Notes: generated from the sequence alone by a model not told the origin. Numbered from the stretch's first letter, positions 33,162 through 46,708 are shown. The stretch is 64,000 nt of DNA from Saccharum officinarum (GCA_020631735.1 CM036179.1:27705063-27769062); one strand, 5' to 3'. A program made the numbers and translations.

Positions 33162-33223
33162 TTTATTAATGTGGATCTGTCGGGGTTATAACCCCGAGGT
33201 GTCTGTTGATATTTATTAATGTG
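33162..33223. repeat. 12-bp direct repeats around a 16-bp perfect palindrome
   Basis: TTTATTAATGTG occurs at 33162-33173 and 33212-33223. Between them CGGGGTTATAACCCCG (33181-33196) is a perfect palindrome. It could mark an LTR terminus or a rearranged insertion footprint. Confidence 0.7.
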
Positions 33224-34725
33224 TCACTTGTTCTAACTACTTAGCCACCTATTATAAACCTATACCTCCTACCTTAACAAGGTTGTCATCCCTAGTATAA
33301 ATGCAAGAGATATGTATGAATACTACCTAGCATTACTACTAGAATAATACTAAGCAGTTAATATTAACACAAGTGACTAGAATGAATGTATATCTAAGAC
33401 TATAAAGTATCTGCAAGCACACAGATAATTATACCATTGTAGTTTTTACCTGGAAGTATTCCAGAGTGTCTATCCATAGGGAAGCAGTGTTAAAGAGGTT
33501 GATAGTTCACAATCATGTATCTACTAACTAATATACCAATTAGACCAAGATAGAGGTGAGTGATAAGTGATAGGAGTTATGCATAATGATACACACATTA
33601 GAGAATCCTATGATAAGTGAGTAGCATAGCTAAGTTGAGAGGACATTGGGAGAGTTCAAGATTCCTATATTCTTCTCTACTACTTTGGTTCTATGATAAC
33701 TGAAGCATAAGTAAATATAGTAATCACACAATAACACTTTGGAGCAGCAGTACCTTTCCGATCCTCGAAAAGACTGGGAAAAGGGTGATCGGGGGAAGAC
33801 TGCCAAAAAGCTATATGAAACACCAACCCTAACGTGGTGGATTATAATAATCTACAGAGCTGTCATCTCTATAGCTACCACAACTAACCGGAGGATTTGA
33901 CACAATCTCAAGTAACCTCTAGTCTAGACACCATGTCTACACTATTAATTACTACTCTAATCACTATAGATAACTAGAGCACTCAATACAAGTGGAGATC
34001 CCATGCCAAGGTATAATAAATATACTAACCAATCACATGGAAGACATAAAAGTAGATAGAGAAGATAAATATATTAAAGCATAAGTCTTGCAAAGGTAAG
34101 ATACACAGACATACCAGACCTCCGAAGAATTCTCCAGAACCTGAGCGTAGCTCGACTCTCCCTAACTCTCAACTAGAACTAATCTACTACATTGGAGAGA
34201 GAGGTAGATCCATTCAAGGGACCCTCTCAATCCAAACCCTAGCTAGAGGATATGAATTAGGGTTTCAGGGATGATCTCAATCCAGGGGGTACAGGGCTGC
34301 TTATATAGACCGATAGGATGCACCAGAGCCCTCGGATCAAACCGACATTGATCAACGGTGGATATGCAACCCCTAAGGCGGTGGAGAACCGACGTGCAAA
34401 GGCGGCTGCCAAGTGGGACCAGGCTAGGTCAGCCAACTTGGGGGTGGGGCCGGCTGGCCCTACCCTATGCCAGGTGGGCCCCTCCTTCGGGTGGCTGTCC
34501 TTTCATGTCTTCTAGAGTCTTCTTGAGTTGGAGTCGGTTTATAATTTGATTTTTTTCCCGTCATCCTTATATCTCTCTCCCTTTTTCTGATAACCCCCTG
34601 CAGAAACACAGATTCACCAAAACTGTGAAATTCTATCAGTATAAACCCTAATTCTATGTTGGAGGTTGATATATGCCCTTATTCATGTTTGGTTGACAGT
34701 TTAAAATGAGCAATAACTACCGTCA
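33178..34725 (-). repeat. Putative 3' LTR of a pol-less Ty3-type relic
   Basis: On the minus strand a tract AAGCTTGGGGGAAC ends 5 bp before TGACGGTAG (34725), where an LTR could start; the proposed end is CCCCGACA at 33178. No partner LTR is visible, so the call rests on the tract and TG...CA ends only. The interior is AT-rich without ORFs. Confidence 0.35.
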
Positions 34726-37700
34726 ATAAGTTCCCCCAAGCTTAACCTTTGCTAGTCCCTTAACAAAGCCAACTTAGCAATGGATACAAGAGTTCTTTAG
34801 AATTTTGAAAATATGGTAACAACTCCTCAAAAGCACACATGTATTCAATCAAGAATTTCCCTTTAGATTTAGAGTAAACTATTTTGACTTTCAAACTTAC
34901 CTCTATTACCCTCAACTATGGAGCTTATAGCCTTTACTTGGGTCTTGAGTAATTGAAAGACAGAATGGTTAAGTCAAGCACTATGTCTCAAGCTCTTTTG
35001 TTCTACCCTTAACCTAGAGTTTTTGTAAGTTTTCAAAATAAAACTCAGAGATTTCTTTGTATGACCCTCTCAAGTCTCTCATTATGTGGTATTTATGGAT
35101 CCTCACCAAGGCAATAGTAATGTTATGCCTTCTCTCTGTCTCTTATCCTACAACTAAGGCTTATATGGAGCTCATGGGTATTGAGACAACACATACATAC
35201 TTGCAAAGCATATATTTTAAAGTCAAATAATGGATCCAAAGAAACAAGTCATACAATCAAATCAAGATGTGTATGTGTGTGGATATATGGTGGTAGGTGT
35301 ATATATGGTGGCTAACCTAATTCTACTTTTGCTCCTTGAAAACATATCTATCTTTTTTAGAACTTAGAAATAACTTTGCAGGACAACATGGGCTATCTCT
35401 TTTTTTCTTTTTTTTTTCAGGCGGGCATCTAAGTACCCATTGTTTTGATAATTTGGACACTTGTCCATTTTTTCAATACTCTTTTTTCTCTTCTTTTTTT
35501 CCTTTTTTTACTTTTGCATAGCCACATGCCTCTTCTCTGCAACAAAACTTTTGAGAGATAGTAATAAGAACTTGGAGTATTTATTTGATGGGAATCCTAT
35601 AGGGTATTTTTGGTGTTTACTCCCAGTGTAGGAGTAAAACATTTTTTGGTGGATGTAGATGGAATGTGTGGTGCCTATCCCAGTGTAGGAACAGTGCATA
35701 TATAGGTGGTGTGTACGTGATCTTGATTTTAAAAGCATGACAAGTCTCTAAGGTGTCAACAAAACTTGACAGTACTCAATGTATGTGTGTGTGTGTATAT
35801 ATATATATAGTGATTTTCCTAGTCTAACATGTATGGTTGTGGTAGGAATTTAAGCTCTGTCATACAAAACTCATCATGTGATTTTTAAGAGTTTTCAAAA
35901 GATAAATCTCCAGAACTCAAGTATCACTAGGAACAAGATAAACAGTGGCTTAGATCTTTTCATATCATATCCCTCAATTACCTAGATTTAAATCAAATAT
36001 TTGCTACCTACAAGTTTCAGGTTCAAAGTATATCTTCAGGTCAAAACAGTTATGTCTAAAACTCAGAAAAAATTCAAGGTTGAAAACTAGGTACTTGACA
36101 GGAACCATGGTTGAGCACTTTTTCATCATTTCCATGCAAAGTGGTTTGTCTAAGTTCTCTTTATTTTATTTAATTCTTAAAAACAGAAATATAGACACAT
36201 ACCTTTTATTTTATTTTCATAATTTAAGATCACACCTTACTATTATATAACTAAGAATTTTTTGTTTTGTTTGTTATGCATCTTTTTATGACTCTGACAA
36301 ATATATATAGAAAACTTAAAAATAGTAAAACTAAGAAGGGAAAGAAATACTTAGCTAGATACATGGGGGACGCTCTTCCTCTAGGCTGGATGTTGACGTA
36401 GTCGTTCGATCTTATGGAGTAGAATATTGGCAGCGGAGATGTACTTCCTCTATCGTAGCATTGATTGGTGTTGATGACTATTGAAACAACGCTTCAATAG
36501 AGGATAGAACATCCACTTGCTTGTCAGCTCTTCTTGGTCCTTCAAATCCTGTGAAACTCAAATAGACAACAAAACTTGTGGAACATGTTAAGCATTAGTG
36601 GTTGGTCACTTAAGCCTCAGTTGTCTAGAGCCTTTGAGATTGTTTCTGGTTTTCTTCTGAGCAGAGTTTCAGCAGGATCTCTTTCTTAAAATTTTTGTAT
36701 TTTGTATGATGTAAAGAAAATGTAAAAAGATGAATGCACATTTTTTTTATTTTTATGCCATGATGGTGAATATTTCTATGAGTTTTTACATGCCACAAAA
36801 TTATTAATGTGGGGCTTAGGATTTATATGGCAGTGTAATAAATAGATATTTTTGTTTTCTTTTTAATGCAATGTTAATGCAGGGAAGTAAACATGCTAAA
36901 GGAAAATTATTCTATGTAATACAAAAGAGTAAATATGGATAACTACCGATTTTACCTCCCAGTGAGGGTTCAGTGTTTTAAGTCCTCTGAACAGGACTTC
37001 TTACCATGTTCATTCCTTAGGTGCATCATCTGGTCCCAAAGGTGGAAACCTTGATGACTGTGCCTCTTGAGATGGTAATTCTGAGGATGGTGTTACCCAT
37101 GTTCTTTGCTTCTCAGGTGATGAAGGATGGATGGCTTCCGGTGGTCTTTTTCTTCCTTGCATCTTGAGTTGTTCATGAGCATCTTGTCTCATTTGTTGTA
37201 TTCCTTCTCACGTCATCTGCTCGCTCTTTCTTTATGTTTAGACCTTTTCGCTTCACTCATTGTTTCATTCCTGCAAGCATCACTGGACAACATATATTCG
37301 AAGGAATATACAAATAATAATGAGGGTAGTGTTGTTATTTAACTAGAGGTCACTTTCTATACTTTGTTCACCATTATTTCTTCTCTTGAGGATTGATTTT
37401 ATTTTGTGTCTTAAGTTTGATTTTCATGTATGGAATTTGTAAAATCATTCGAACTTATAGAGACAAAGTAATAGTGAGCAGAGGGATTACAAACCAGGGT
37501 GTTAGAATGATGGAAGCTTGAGGGGAAGGAGAGCATGGTCGTACCATCTGTAGAGGAGTCAGCCTTCCTCCCCCACACTTAGACTTTTATGTCACTCGAC
37601 ACTCAAAAATCACGTATCAATGTTGAAATATCCCTCAGAGTGTGTTGTGACTCCCATGTCCTTAGACGTTGTTCATCCTTTGTTTATCCGATCTAGGAGA

Positions 37701-37766
37701 TGAGGATGCAGGCATTTGCACGTTCTTCTTTTGTCATCTTACAATCGTGGTTATTTATTTCACAGT
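34726..37766 (-). mobile_element. Internal sequence of a non-autonomous LTR-element relic
   Basis: There is no pol. Minus-strand features fit a Ty3 relic: a second purine tract AAGTGTGGGGGAGG (37567-37580), the string GAGGACTTAAAAC followed by CACTGGGAGG (36958-36990), and a short open stretch (37010-37192, KMQGRKRPPEAIH). The rest is AT-rich with low-complexity T runs (35390-35520) and a CCCAGTGTAGGA motif repeated near 35622 and 35680. The sequence is cut at 37766/37772 by the chromovirus and probably resumes at 51501. Confidence 0.4.
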
Positions 37767-37771
37767 TCTTC

Positions 37772-40700
37772 TGAAACGTCCTTGATTTCCACGAAGGGAA
37801 ATCCATAGAAACGAAGTATAAAATGACAAAACATTCCATCGATTTACCCAAATCTCAGTGATACATAAGTCATGCACGAATATCAGAGTACAATAGAGAG
37901 TTTTACATAATTTATTCTCTTCGCCTTGCAGGGCGGAACACACTCACACAAGCATCCAGAACAGCATCCGACGTAGATAGCAGCGGAAAACGATCTTCTG
38001 GAACCAGCTTGAGCGTAGAACAAACCCTCTAATTCTCCCAATCATCGCCCTCGTAGTCGTACTCGGGCTCAGAACCTGTCAAAAATCTATCAGTACACTT
38101 GGTACTGGCCATGCATCGCCCACCCTATGCTTGCAATGCTTTGTGGAAAGTGGAATGCATTGAGGGAAGTAGAAAGAGACCTATTTAGGCTGTGGTTTTC
38201 CTATGCAAGTAGTTAACATTTTAATAAAAAGATGTTCATCAGTTTTGTAACCCATCTTAGTCACACATTTTCCCAATCCCATCACACACAACACATCTCA
38301 TCTCACTCTCTCTCTAGGCGACGAGATTGACTCCCGCTCAGATCTCGTCTCAACGGCCAAAGCCAGAATCCAACACAGAACCCAGGGAAAAGGTAGAAAG
38401 GACTCCTCTCTTTAATCATGTGAAGCGTAGGTCATGGGAATGTCATATCCGCGGACGTGGCTATACGTATAGATCGATCAACTCTGCAGAGCGTGTACAC
38501 CTGGTAATCCACAAGATCACCATCCTCGACGATCCGGCTCATCTAGGCTGATTCCAACTGCCTTCCAACCAGTACAGTAGCACCCTACCACTCAGCCCTG
38601 GGCCACCCCAGTGTCCACCGAAACGCTAAGACTGTGAGACGTAGTACCGGGCCCCCAAGGTCACTACGCTGTCTTAGGAGGGTGTGGGTCCCCATGCCCG
38701 TACCTCCCTACACTCTCACCTTCCAACCTACTAGTAGTGGTACCGCCCTAGTCAGTCGGGTAATCGTCTCCTGCCCATCGGGAGCGAGTGGTGTGCACGA
38801 AGGTCCCATGGTTCCGGTTCTCAAGACATACCAGTCCTTAGGGGGACCAGACAGGATATCTTCTCAAGGGGAAACACCATATTCCCCGTGCCATGACAGC
38901 ACCTCCACCAGGGATAACCAACACCCCAGTTCACCTCCCAATATACCCGCCACAGGTATCTCTCGTGAGGGATGCCCAGGTCGCACCCCTCTAGCAAGAC
39001 TTGCCCTAAAGACTCGTCGTAGGATCCTGTCCGATCGACTCAACCCTCACCACTCACCCAAGACGCACGCCAAGATCTCCCCAGTTCTTAATTAGGTTTA
39101 TCAAGTTCTCGGCACTACGTGCCTTATACATATACGCCTCTCACTCACCAGCATCACATCACAGATATAATGCGAGTAAGAGTAAAAGCAGTAATATGTA
39201 ACATGCGAGCATCTAGCCTAACAGCAGGGTGAGCAGGAGTAAGGTTACAACAAGGTAAAAGGGCTCAAAGTAAAGCATCTACCATGTAGCCTATCATCAT
39301 ATTATTTCACAAAAAGTAAAGCGCTAGCAATTCTATATTTGCATGCATAATAGGTTCTACGGAGATGGGTGGGGCGTGGCACCTGGCAGGTCGTCACCCA
39401 AGTCCTCGCTGTAGTCGGGGTCGTACTTCTCAGTCGGCAGGTCCTCTGGCTCTGTTAAACGTAACGTAGAGTCGCATTTAACGACTCCTATAGAGGTGCA
39501 CAAAGAAGCAAGAGAAATTCAAAAGATCCAAATGCACTTAAACACAAGCCTAAGATGTAGAGCTCATTTTTAGAAAAATTTAGAAAATGGTTTGGTATTT
39601 TTCTGAGTTAAAATGAATTAGTTATGAATTTATAAAGGTTAAATGATTTTCTAGAAAAGAAAAAGAAAAAGAAAAACCAGACAGTGACACGTGTCAAGCT
39701 CTGATTGGCCAAAACAGAGCAAGTCACTGACATGTGGGTCCAGGTCAACGGTCAGCGTTGACCGGTCAAGGGTCAACATTGACTGGGCCACGACCGGGCT
39801 CGGTTGGGCCTGGGCTGGGCCGGATACGGGCCGGTCTGGGCCGGGACGGCCCGGACACGTGTCGGCTCCTAGCTGTGCCACGTCATGCTCCGGATTTCAA
39901 AAGGTCTGCGGGTCCGTGCGCTCGGCTCATGGTGAACAGATAGGTTCGGTCCATGGGTTTTGCACGCGGTCCACGGTGGACCCGGTCCACCCTCATCTCT
40001 TTCCCCTCGGCTCATGGTGCACCGAGTGCATCTAGCAGCTCCTCTGCTCAGTTTTCCCCTGCTTCCTCTGCTCGGCCGCGCTCTCACCGGCGGCGAGCGG
40101 TGGTGCCTACGCGCTGGTGGCTCAAAGGCAGTAATCGAGAGCTCGAACACACCGCGTGGTCTCAAGGAACTCAACAGAGGGGTCAACAGGGCGGATTAGA
40201 GTGTCTAGGAGGCTTGTTCGTGGCGGTGGCGGCTCGGCCGGTGTGGTGAGCAACGGCAAGGTTCCCATGGTCACTCCGAGGTCCCAAACGGCCCTGGGAT
40301 ACTCAATTGGACACATCCGCGGGGTGCTAAGGCCACCGTTGATGACTTAACTACATGGTAGAGCACGTGTCCATGGTTGGGTGTGCGGCGGCTCTCCGGC
40401 ACCTCCTCTGCTTCTCGGCCGTGCTCCCGTGCATGCCGCCGTCGGCATGGTGGTCACAAGCGGCTTCCCCGGTGGCTCTTTTCCCCCTTTTTGCTGTGCA
40501 CATAGCGTTCCTTGCCAAGGCAAAATGAAAGAGCTTCATCCCCTTATCTCTACTCATCTAGCACGGCTGGTCCAAGGCTTCACCGTGGTGGAGCTCGGAC
40601 ATGGTGACCGCGTGCGGTGCGTGCGTGTCGTGGTTGCTCTCGGCGTTCTCCGTCCCTAGGTGCGTGACGCAAACTGCGGCTACGCCTACCGAAGGGTGTG

Positions 40701-42085
40701 TGGTGATGTTCGAGGCTTAGCCTTGGCCACCTCCGGTATGGAGGTGCCGCGGCTGCACCGGTGTGCACACGGTGGTGAGCAGAGAAAGGGTGGCGAGCGG
40801 GGTGGCTCACCTTGGGCTTGTGGTAGTAGGATGGTGGTGCAGAGGTGATTCGGAGCAGTGTAGAATCGGTGCCGTGCAGGGAGAACAGCAACATCGACGT
40901 GGTCGTTCGGTCGATGCTCTGGGCTCTGGTGGCTCCTCGGTGGCTGGTGGCTCCGGTGGCGGCCTTTCCCCCCTTTCTCCCCTTCTTCCCCCTACTCCCC
41001 TTTTCTTGGTCGTGGTGCGAAGTGGTGGCCACCGAGGTGGTGGCGGAGCAGATGGACGAGGCTTAGGCACCCCGGGTGGCGCCTACTTATAGGGGGTGGC
41101 AATCATGGGAAGGCGAGCGGTGGTGAAGGGGTTTAGGGCCACATGGAGGCGATCAACGCGATTGTGCTAGGGTTTTGGGGAAGCCTGCTAGTGAAGATCG
41201 GATTGGCCTCACCAATTTTTGGAATCGCGGGGTGGTTATGGAAAGGACAGCGGTGTCAGGTGGTGGTTGCGGTGCAGGCCATGGCGTAGGCACGCATGGC
41301 TCACGGTGCATGGGAGCGGAGGTGAGACGCGTGCAACTGGCAGGAGGAATCGATGGCGTGGCATGGCGCGCACGGCTGGCGGTGGAGGCAGAGGGAATCT
41401 CCCCTCGCCCCGTGCGTGACCTTGTCCCCTGCTCCTTGCCGGTTTGAGCGAACAGAGGGATTCGGTCAGGCGGGAGGAAGGGGATGAAGGCGGGTCCCGC
41501 CCGTCAGCGACGTGGGAAGGAGAGAAGAAGCCTTGGCGTTGGCGGGTTGGCAACGCAGGTCGGGCGCTGGTGGCTTGTTGGGCCGGCCCATGTGGCGGGC
41601 GCGCGTGTGGACGCGCGAAGAGGAGCGCGCAGCTGCGGTTTGGGCCGGGCCTGCTGTGGTTGGATGAGCTAGAAAGGTTCTTCATATTTCCTTTTATTTG
41701 TTTGGGTCTCCCATGTTGTAATTTTCTTTATTCTAACTAAGCCAAAGATTTTGTAAGCACACCAAAATATTGCTTCCACTTGGTTAACCCAATGGGGCTC
41801 ACAAGATATATTTTTGGTTTCCAACTATTTGATAGGTTTATATTTCTACATTTATTTACTTAAGCAATTAATTCAAGAAATGTTGTTGCTTTTAATTCAA
41901 TTCAATGAACATAAAATCCAACTCAAGCATGTTTGGTTAAATGCAAAGATGTAGTTAGCTATTTTAGGTGCTACTTGTGCAACTAGGTTAGGTTTCCTAT
42001 ATGACACCTCACCAAACATAGGTTTATTTTTAGAAAAAATTTTGCAGTTGTGATTTTTGTTTCCTGGAAATTCTGGGTTGTTACA
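37772..42085 (-). repeat. Tekay-like 3' LTR (4314 bp)
   Basis: It starts (minus strand) TGTAACAACCCAGAATTTCC and ends GGACGTTTCA. A TATA-like TATAAG is at 41086-41091 (minus). The segment 38576-39980 is absent from the other LTR. Many GC-rich ORFs in 39600-41740 recur in the other LTR with changes and look non-coding. Confidence 0.93.
41086..41091 (-). promoter_or_regulatory. TATA-like element in chromovirus LTR
   Basis: CCCCCTATAAGTAGGC on the minus strand; the same sequence is kept in the other LTR at 50520-50525. Conservation in both copies and GC-rich surroundings suit an LTR promoter. Confidence 0.5.
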
Positions 42086-42100
42086 GTCCTCCCCCCTAAT
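42086..42100 (-). other. Polypurine tract of the chromovirus
   Basis: Minus strand ATTAGGGGGGAGGAC directly abuts the 3' LTR start TGTAACAACC. Confidence 0.85.
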
Positions 42101-42119
42101 AGGAATCTCATCCCAAGAT

Positions 42120-45100
42120 TTAAGGTGTGACATACCTTTCGAAGAGGTAGGGGTAAAGCATCCAGAGTTCGGACTCTTTCTCCCATGTAGCTTCCCGTTC
42201 TGTGTGGTTACTCCACTGAACCTTGCACATGGGTATCACGGTGCTTCTAGTTTCCTTCTCAGCTCTGTCTAATATTAGGATTGGGTGTTCCTTGTACTCC
42301 AGGGTGTCCTGGATATCCAGTGCATCTGTGTATTCCTCTTGCTCTGGCAATTGCAAGCACTTGCATAGCTGTGACATGTGAAACACTCGGTGTACTCCTA
42401 TTAACTCCTCGGGCAACTCTACCTTGTATGCTAACTTGCCAATCCTTTGACATATCCTGTAAGGTCCCACGTACCTAGGTGCCAATTTTCCCTTCACATG
42501 AAATCTGACGGTACCTCGGAGTGGGGAGACCTTGAGATAGACATAGTCCCCAACCTGAAACTCGAGGTCTCTCCGACGGTTATCTGTATAACTCTTCTGT
42601 CGGCTTTGGGCAATCCTTAGGTTCTCTCATACTTGAGCTACTCCTTCTTCGGCATCTTTGATCTTTGTGGGACCAAAGAATGATCTCTCTCCCATTCTGA
42701 CCACATCAGAGGGGTTCTACACTTTCTGCCATACAGAGCCTCGAATGGTGACATCTTGAGACTAGCCTGGTAGCTGTTGTTGTAAGAGAACTCTGCGTGG
42801 GACAAACTTTTCTCCCAATTAGACCCATACTTCAAGACACAAGCTCAGAGCATATCCTCCAAAATCTGATTAACCCTCTCTGTCTGACCATCTGACTATG
42901 GGTGGTATGCGGTGTTGTAGTCAAGCCGAGTCCCTATAGCCTTGTGGAGACTCTTCCAGAACTTGGACACGTATTGCGTACCACGATCAGACACTATGCT
43001 AGTGGGGGCTCTGTGGAGTCTGAGAATGTGCTCGATGTATAGATCTGCTAGCTTCTCAACTCTGTAGTCAGTCCTCACAGCTATGAAGTGAGCTACCTTG
43101 GTCAGTCGGTCAACGATCACCAAAATCGAGTCATGGCCTTTAGGAGTTCGAGGTAAACCTACTATAAAGTCCATGGATATGCTCTCCCATTTCCACACCA
43201 GAACATCCAAGGGTTTAAGCAATCTGGCTGGTCTTTGATGCTCAGCCTTGACCCTATTGTAGATGTCGCATCGTGCGACATGCCCAGCAATATCTGCCTT
43301 CATGTTCTTCCACCAGAACTGTTTCTTTAGATCAGCATACATTTTGGTGCTTCCCGGGTGAATACAATACTTGGAGTCATGACCCTCTTCCAAGATTTCT
43401 CGCCGCAAGGCAGAATTAGATGGTACACAGATTCTATCCTTGTACCAGTACACTCCTTGCTCATCCTCCCTGAACTCGAGGCACTTGCCCTTCTTCATGA
43501 GTTCTCGGATTTCCCAAATTTCCGGACACTCCAGTTGAGCATTGCGGATCCGATCCTTGAGGTTGTATTGCACTCGAAGCTCATTCAACATACCCCTGGG
43601 TAGGATTTTGAGACGAAGTTCGCCCATTTCCTAACATAGCTCGGGTGGTACAGCTTCCATGGACAAATTGTGGCAATAGCTCTTTCGGCTCAAGGCATCA
43701 ACGACTACATTAGCCTTTCCCGGATGATAGTGAATCTCCAGGTCATAATCCTTTATCAGCTCTAGCCATCTGCGCTGTCTCATGTTTAGATCTTCTTGAG
43801 TGAAGAAGTACTTCAGGCTCTTGTGATCAGTGTAGATATCACACTTATTTCTGATCAAGTAGTGCCTCCATATCTTTAGGGCATGCACGACAGCGGTAAG
43901 CTCTAGATCATGGGTTGGGTAGCGTTGCTCATGGTCCTTCAACTGTCGGGACGCATAGGCAATGACCCTTCCACTCTGCATCAGAACACAACCGAGTCCC
44001 TGTCTAGATGCATCACAATAGACAACAAAGTCTTTCTAGATATCGGGCAAGGCAAGAACAGGTGTGGTGGTAAGCTTCTGTTTTAGAGTCTGGAAGCTGT
44101 GCTCGCACTCGGGCATCCATTCAAACTCATTAGTCTTCTTCAGTAGGTTAGTCATGGGCTTGGCTATCTTTGAGAAGTTCTCGATGAATCTGCGATAGTA
44201 CCCAGCTAATCTAAGAAAACTGCGGATATCGGTCACATTGCGGGGTTGTTCCCACTCTTTCACAGCTTCAATCTTTGCGGGATCCATAGCAACTCCCTCA
44301 GCAGTGAGAACATGACTAAGGAAAGCAACTTCTTCAAGCCAAAAGTCACATTTGCTGAACTTGGCATATAGCTGATTCTGCCTCAACTTCTCTAGAACCA
44401 CTCTCAAGTGTTGCTCATGTTCTTCGGTGGTGGAAGAATAGATACGGATGTCATCAATGAACACCACTACAAACTTGTCTAGTTCATCCATGAATACCTT
44501 ATTCATCATGTTCATGAAATAAGCCGGGGCATTAGTGAGTCCGAAGGACACCACTGTGAACTCATATTGCCCATATCTGGTGACAAAAGTTGTCTTAGGA
44601 ATGTCGTCAGGTCTGATTTTCATCTGATGATATCTGGACCTAAGATCGATCTTAGAAAAGAACTTAGCATCTTTCAGCTGATCTAGGAGGCCATCGATCC
44701 TAGGTAGAGGATATTTGTTTTTGACTGTTACGGCATTCAAGTTCTGATAGTCAATGCACATCCTCATGGATCCATCCTTCTTTTTCACGAACAAAACAGG
44801 GAAACCCCAGGGTGAAGCACTGGGTCTGATGTATCCCTTATCTGACAACTCCTTGAGTTGCTTCTTCAGCTCTTCTAGCTCATCGACTGACATGCGGTAG
44901 GGCCTTTTAGCAATAGGACCGGTACCAGGCAGAAGGTCAATCACAAACTCCACATCCCAATCAGGTGGCATGCCTAGCAACTCCTCAGGGAACACGTCAG
45001 GGTACTCATTCACAACGGGTACCTCCTTGATTGTCTTGGCCTCTAGGGCACACAACTTAGAGACTGTTTTTCCCTGATTTGGCTTATAGCGGATTATGTG

Positions 45101-45547
45101 TCCACTTGAGTGTGTGATCTCCACATACCTTGGTGAACAAGATATCACTCCTTTATGTTGTGTCAACCAATCCATTCCCAGTATGACATCTAGTCCCTCA
45201 GATGGAAGTAAGGTGAGATCGGCTAGAAAAGGGTAGCCCTCAATGGTGATACTCCCTCCCTGACATCTTTTGGTGCATATAATGCGACCCAAAGGTGAAC
45301 TAGTGTCAATGGGCTCCTTGCGGGGAGTCATAGGTATGCTATGTTCTCGTGCAAACTTGGTGGAAATGTAGGAACAAGTAGCTCCAGAATCAAACAAGAC
45401 TAAAGCTATAACTCCCTGTACCAAAAACATACCGTACATCACGTCGGGAGCGTCCTGGGTGTCCTCCGTGGTCATGTGGTTGAGACAACTGCGGACAGCC
45501 CTAGCAATGTTCTTGCGTGGAGCAGCAGGTGTAGAAGCCTGTCTTGT
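42120..45547 (-). pseudogene. pol: Chromovirus pol (PR-RT-RNase H-INT-chromodomain), multiple stops
   Basis: [14 protein letters not shown] (near 45390), [13 protein letters not shown] (near 44465), RNase H ([16 protein letters not shown]), INT zinc region, INT core (SMDFIVGL; IVSDRGTQY; DGQTERVNQ) and a C-terminal group II-type chromodomain (ILDRAEKE, CKVQWSNHT, EATWEKE). One frame runs from gag to about 42700, broken by TAG at 44036, 43631 and 42896 and TGA at 42845. A frameshift near 42695 moves to the frame of the tail, which has TGA at 42627. The zinc motif reads CDIY instead of CDIC (codon 43259-43261), losing a metal ligand. The chromodomain is thought to guide integration into heterochromatin. 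Confidence 0.92.
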
Positions 45548-46708
45548 CTAGGTCGAAGCAGGCGGTGTGCCGTTCTTGACAGGGCACTCAGCGATCTTAT
45601 GACCGGGCTGGCCACAACCGAAGCAGGTGAAGGGCGCGCTACCTATGGAGGTAGGCGTAGCGGTCCTCCACATGCCAGCTCCCTGAGTGGGGCGACTCGG
45701 ATCAGGATGGGTCTGAGCGGGGCGGTGGTAGTTGGTGGTGTAGGTACCATCTCCACGGCTCGGAGCGATCACTGCCCCCTGGGTGTAGCGAGAGTGGGGC
45801 GGAGAAAGCACGTGAGCACGTGGCCTCTGTGGAGCCGGGCCACGAGAGGAACTCTCGAACCGGCGCTTCTTCTCCTTGTGAAGGGCATCCGCCTCCAGAC
45901 GGTCCCTCTCCATCTCCAGCACCTTGTTGACCATCTCGCGAAGGGTGCGACAAGCATGACCCGAGAGGGCCACCTTGAGACGAGAGTTCAGCCCCTTCTT
46001 GAAACAGTACATCTTCTTCTTTTCGTTATCAGTCTCACCTAGAGCATACCTCATCATGCGGGTGAAATGAGTAGTGTACTCCTAAACCTTATGGGAGCCC
46101 TGGGAAATGTTGTGAAACTCCTCCACCTTGGCATCCATGACGCCCTCAGGCACGTGTTGCTCACGAAATGCCTCGGCGAACTCCTCCTAAGAGATACTCC
46201 CTGGGTCCTCGTGGGCGTCGCAGTAGCTATCCCACCATGCGCGTGCAGCGCCAGTGAGCTGGTGGGTGGCTACCCCCACGCACTCCTCGTTAGTGCAGGT
46301 GGTGAGGTCCAACTTCTTTTCCATCTCATGGAGCCAGTCCTCAGTGGCAATGGGGTCATCGTCGGCGGTGTCGAAAGTAGGAGGCCTCAGCTTGAGAAAA
46401 CCCTCCAACTTCCGTTGGAAGTCATTGGGAGGACCCCCGTGGCGGTGAAGCATTCCCTAAGCTAGTGTCTCCAAGAGGCGGGTTTGGAGGTCCATCACCT
46501 CCGCCAACTGTGGTGGTGGCGGCGGTGGTGCTTCTCCTCCGAAATGCTGGGCGGCACCCGCCTCCAGTGCAGGCTCCTCTAGTGCAGGCTCCTCCCCGAC
46601 ACCGAAGGGAACTCCCCGGTCTCCTCCATGGCCTCGACCACGACCATGGGCCATAGGCGCGGGGGAAAGCGAGCGGTTGTTCAGACGAGCGGATCGACGG
46701 CAAGACAT
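45548..46708 (-). pseudogene. gag: Chromovirus gag with four in-frame TAG codons
   Basis: ATG 46706-46708 (MSCRRSARLNNRSLS). A Pro-rich N-terminal part is followed by capsid sequence (FLKLRPPTFDTADDD; WLHEMEKKLDL; GAARAWWDSYC), a basic linker and one knuckle CFGCGQPGHKIAEC (45585-45626). TAG codons are at 46457, 46187, 46082 and 45548 (lower coordinate of each). All lie in one frame that continues into pol, so there has been no net indel in gag. Otherwise length and order match Tekay-type gags. Confidence 0.9.

Noticed and set aside
35336..35740. T-rich ORFs near the low-complexity tract
   Set aside because: Poly-Phe/Ser products of T runs; no coding signal.
39691..41740. Many GC-rich ORFs in the chromovirus LTR, also present near 49400-51100
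   Set aside because: They recur only because they lie in both LTRs, are low-complexity in all six frames and have frame-changing differences between copies.
45476..46465. Long plus-strand ORFs over the chromovirus gag/pol
   Set aside because: They are the antisense of a well-supported gag with capsid and zinc-knuckle motifs, are GC-driven, and show no domain or start context.
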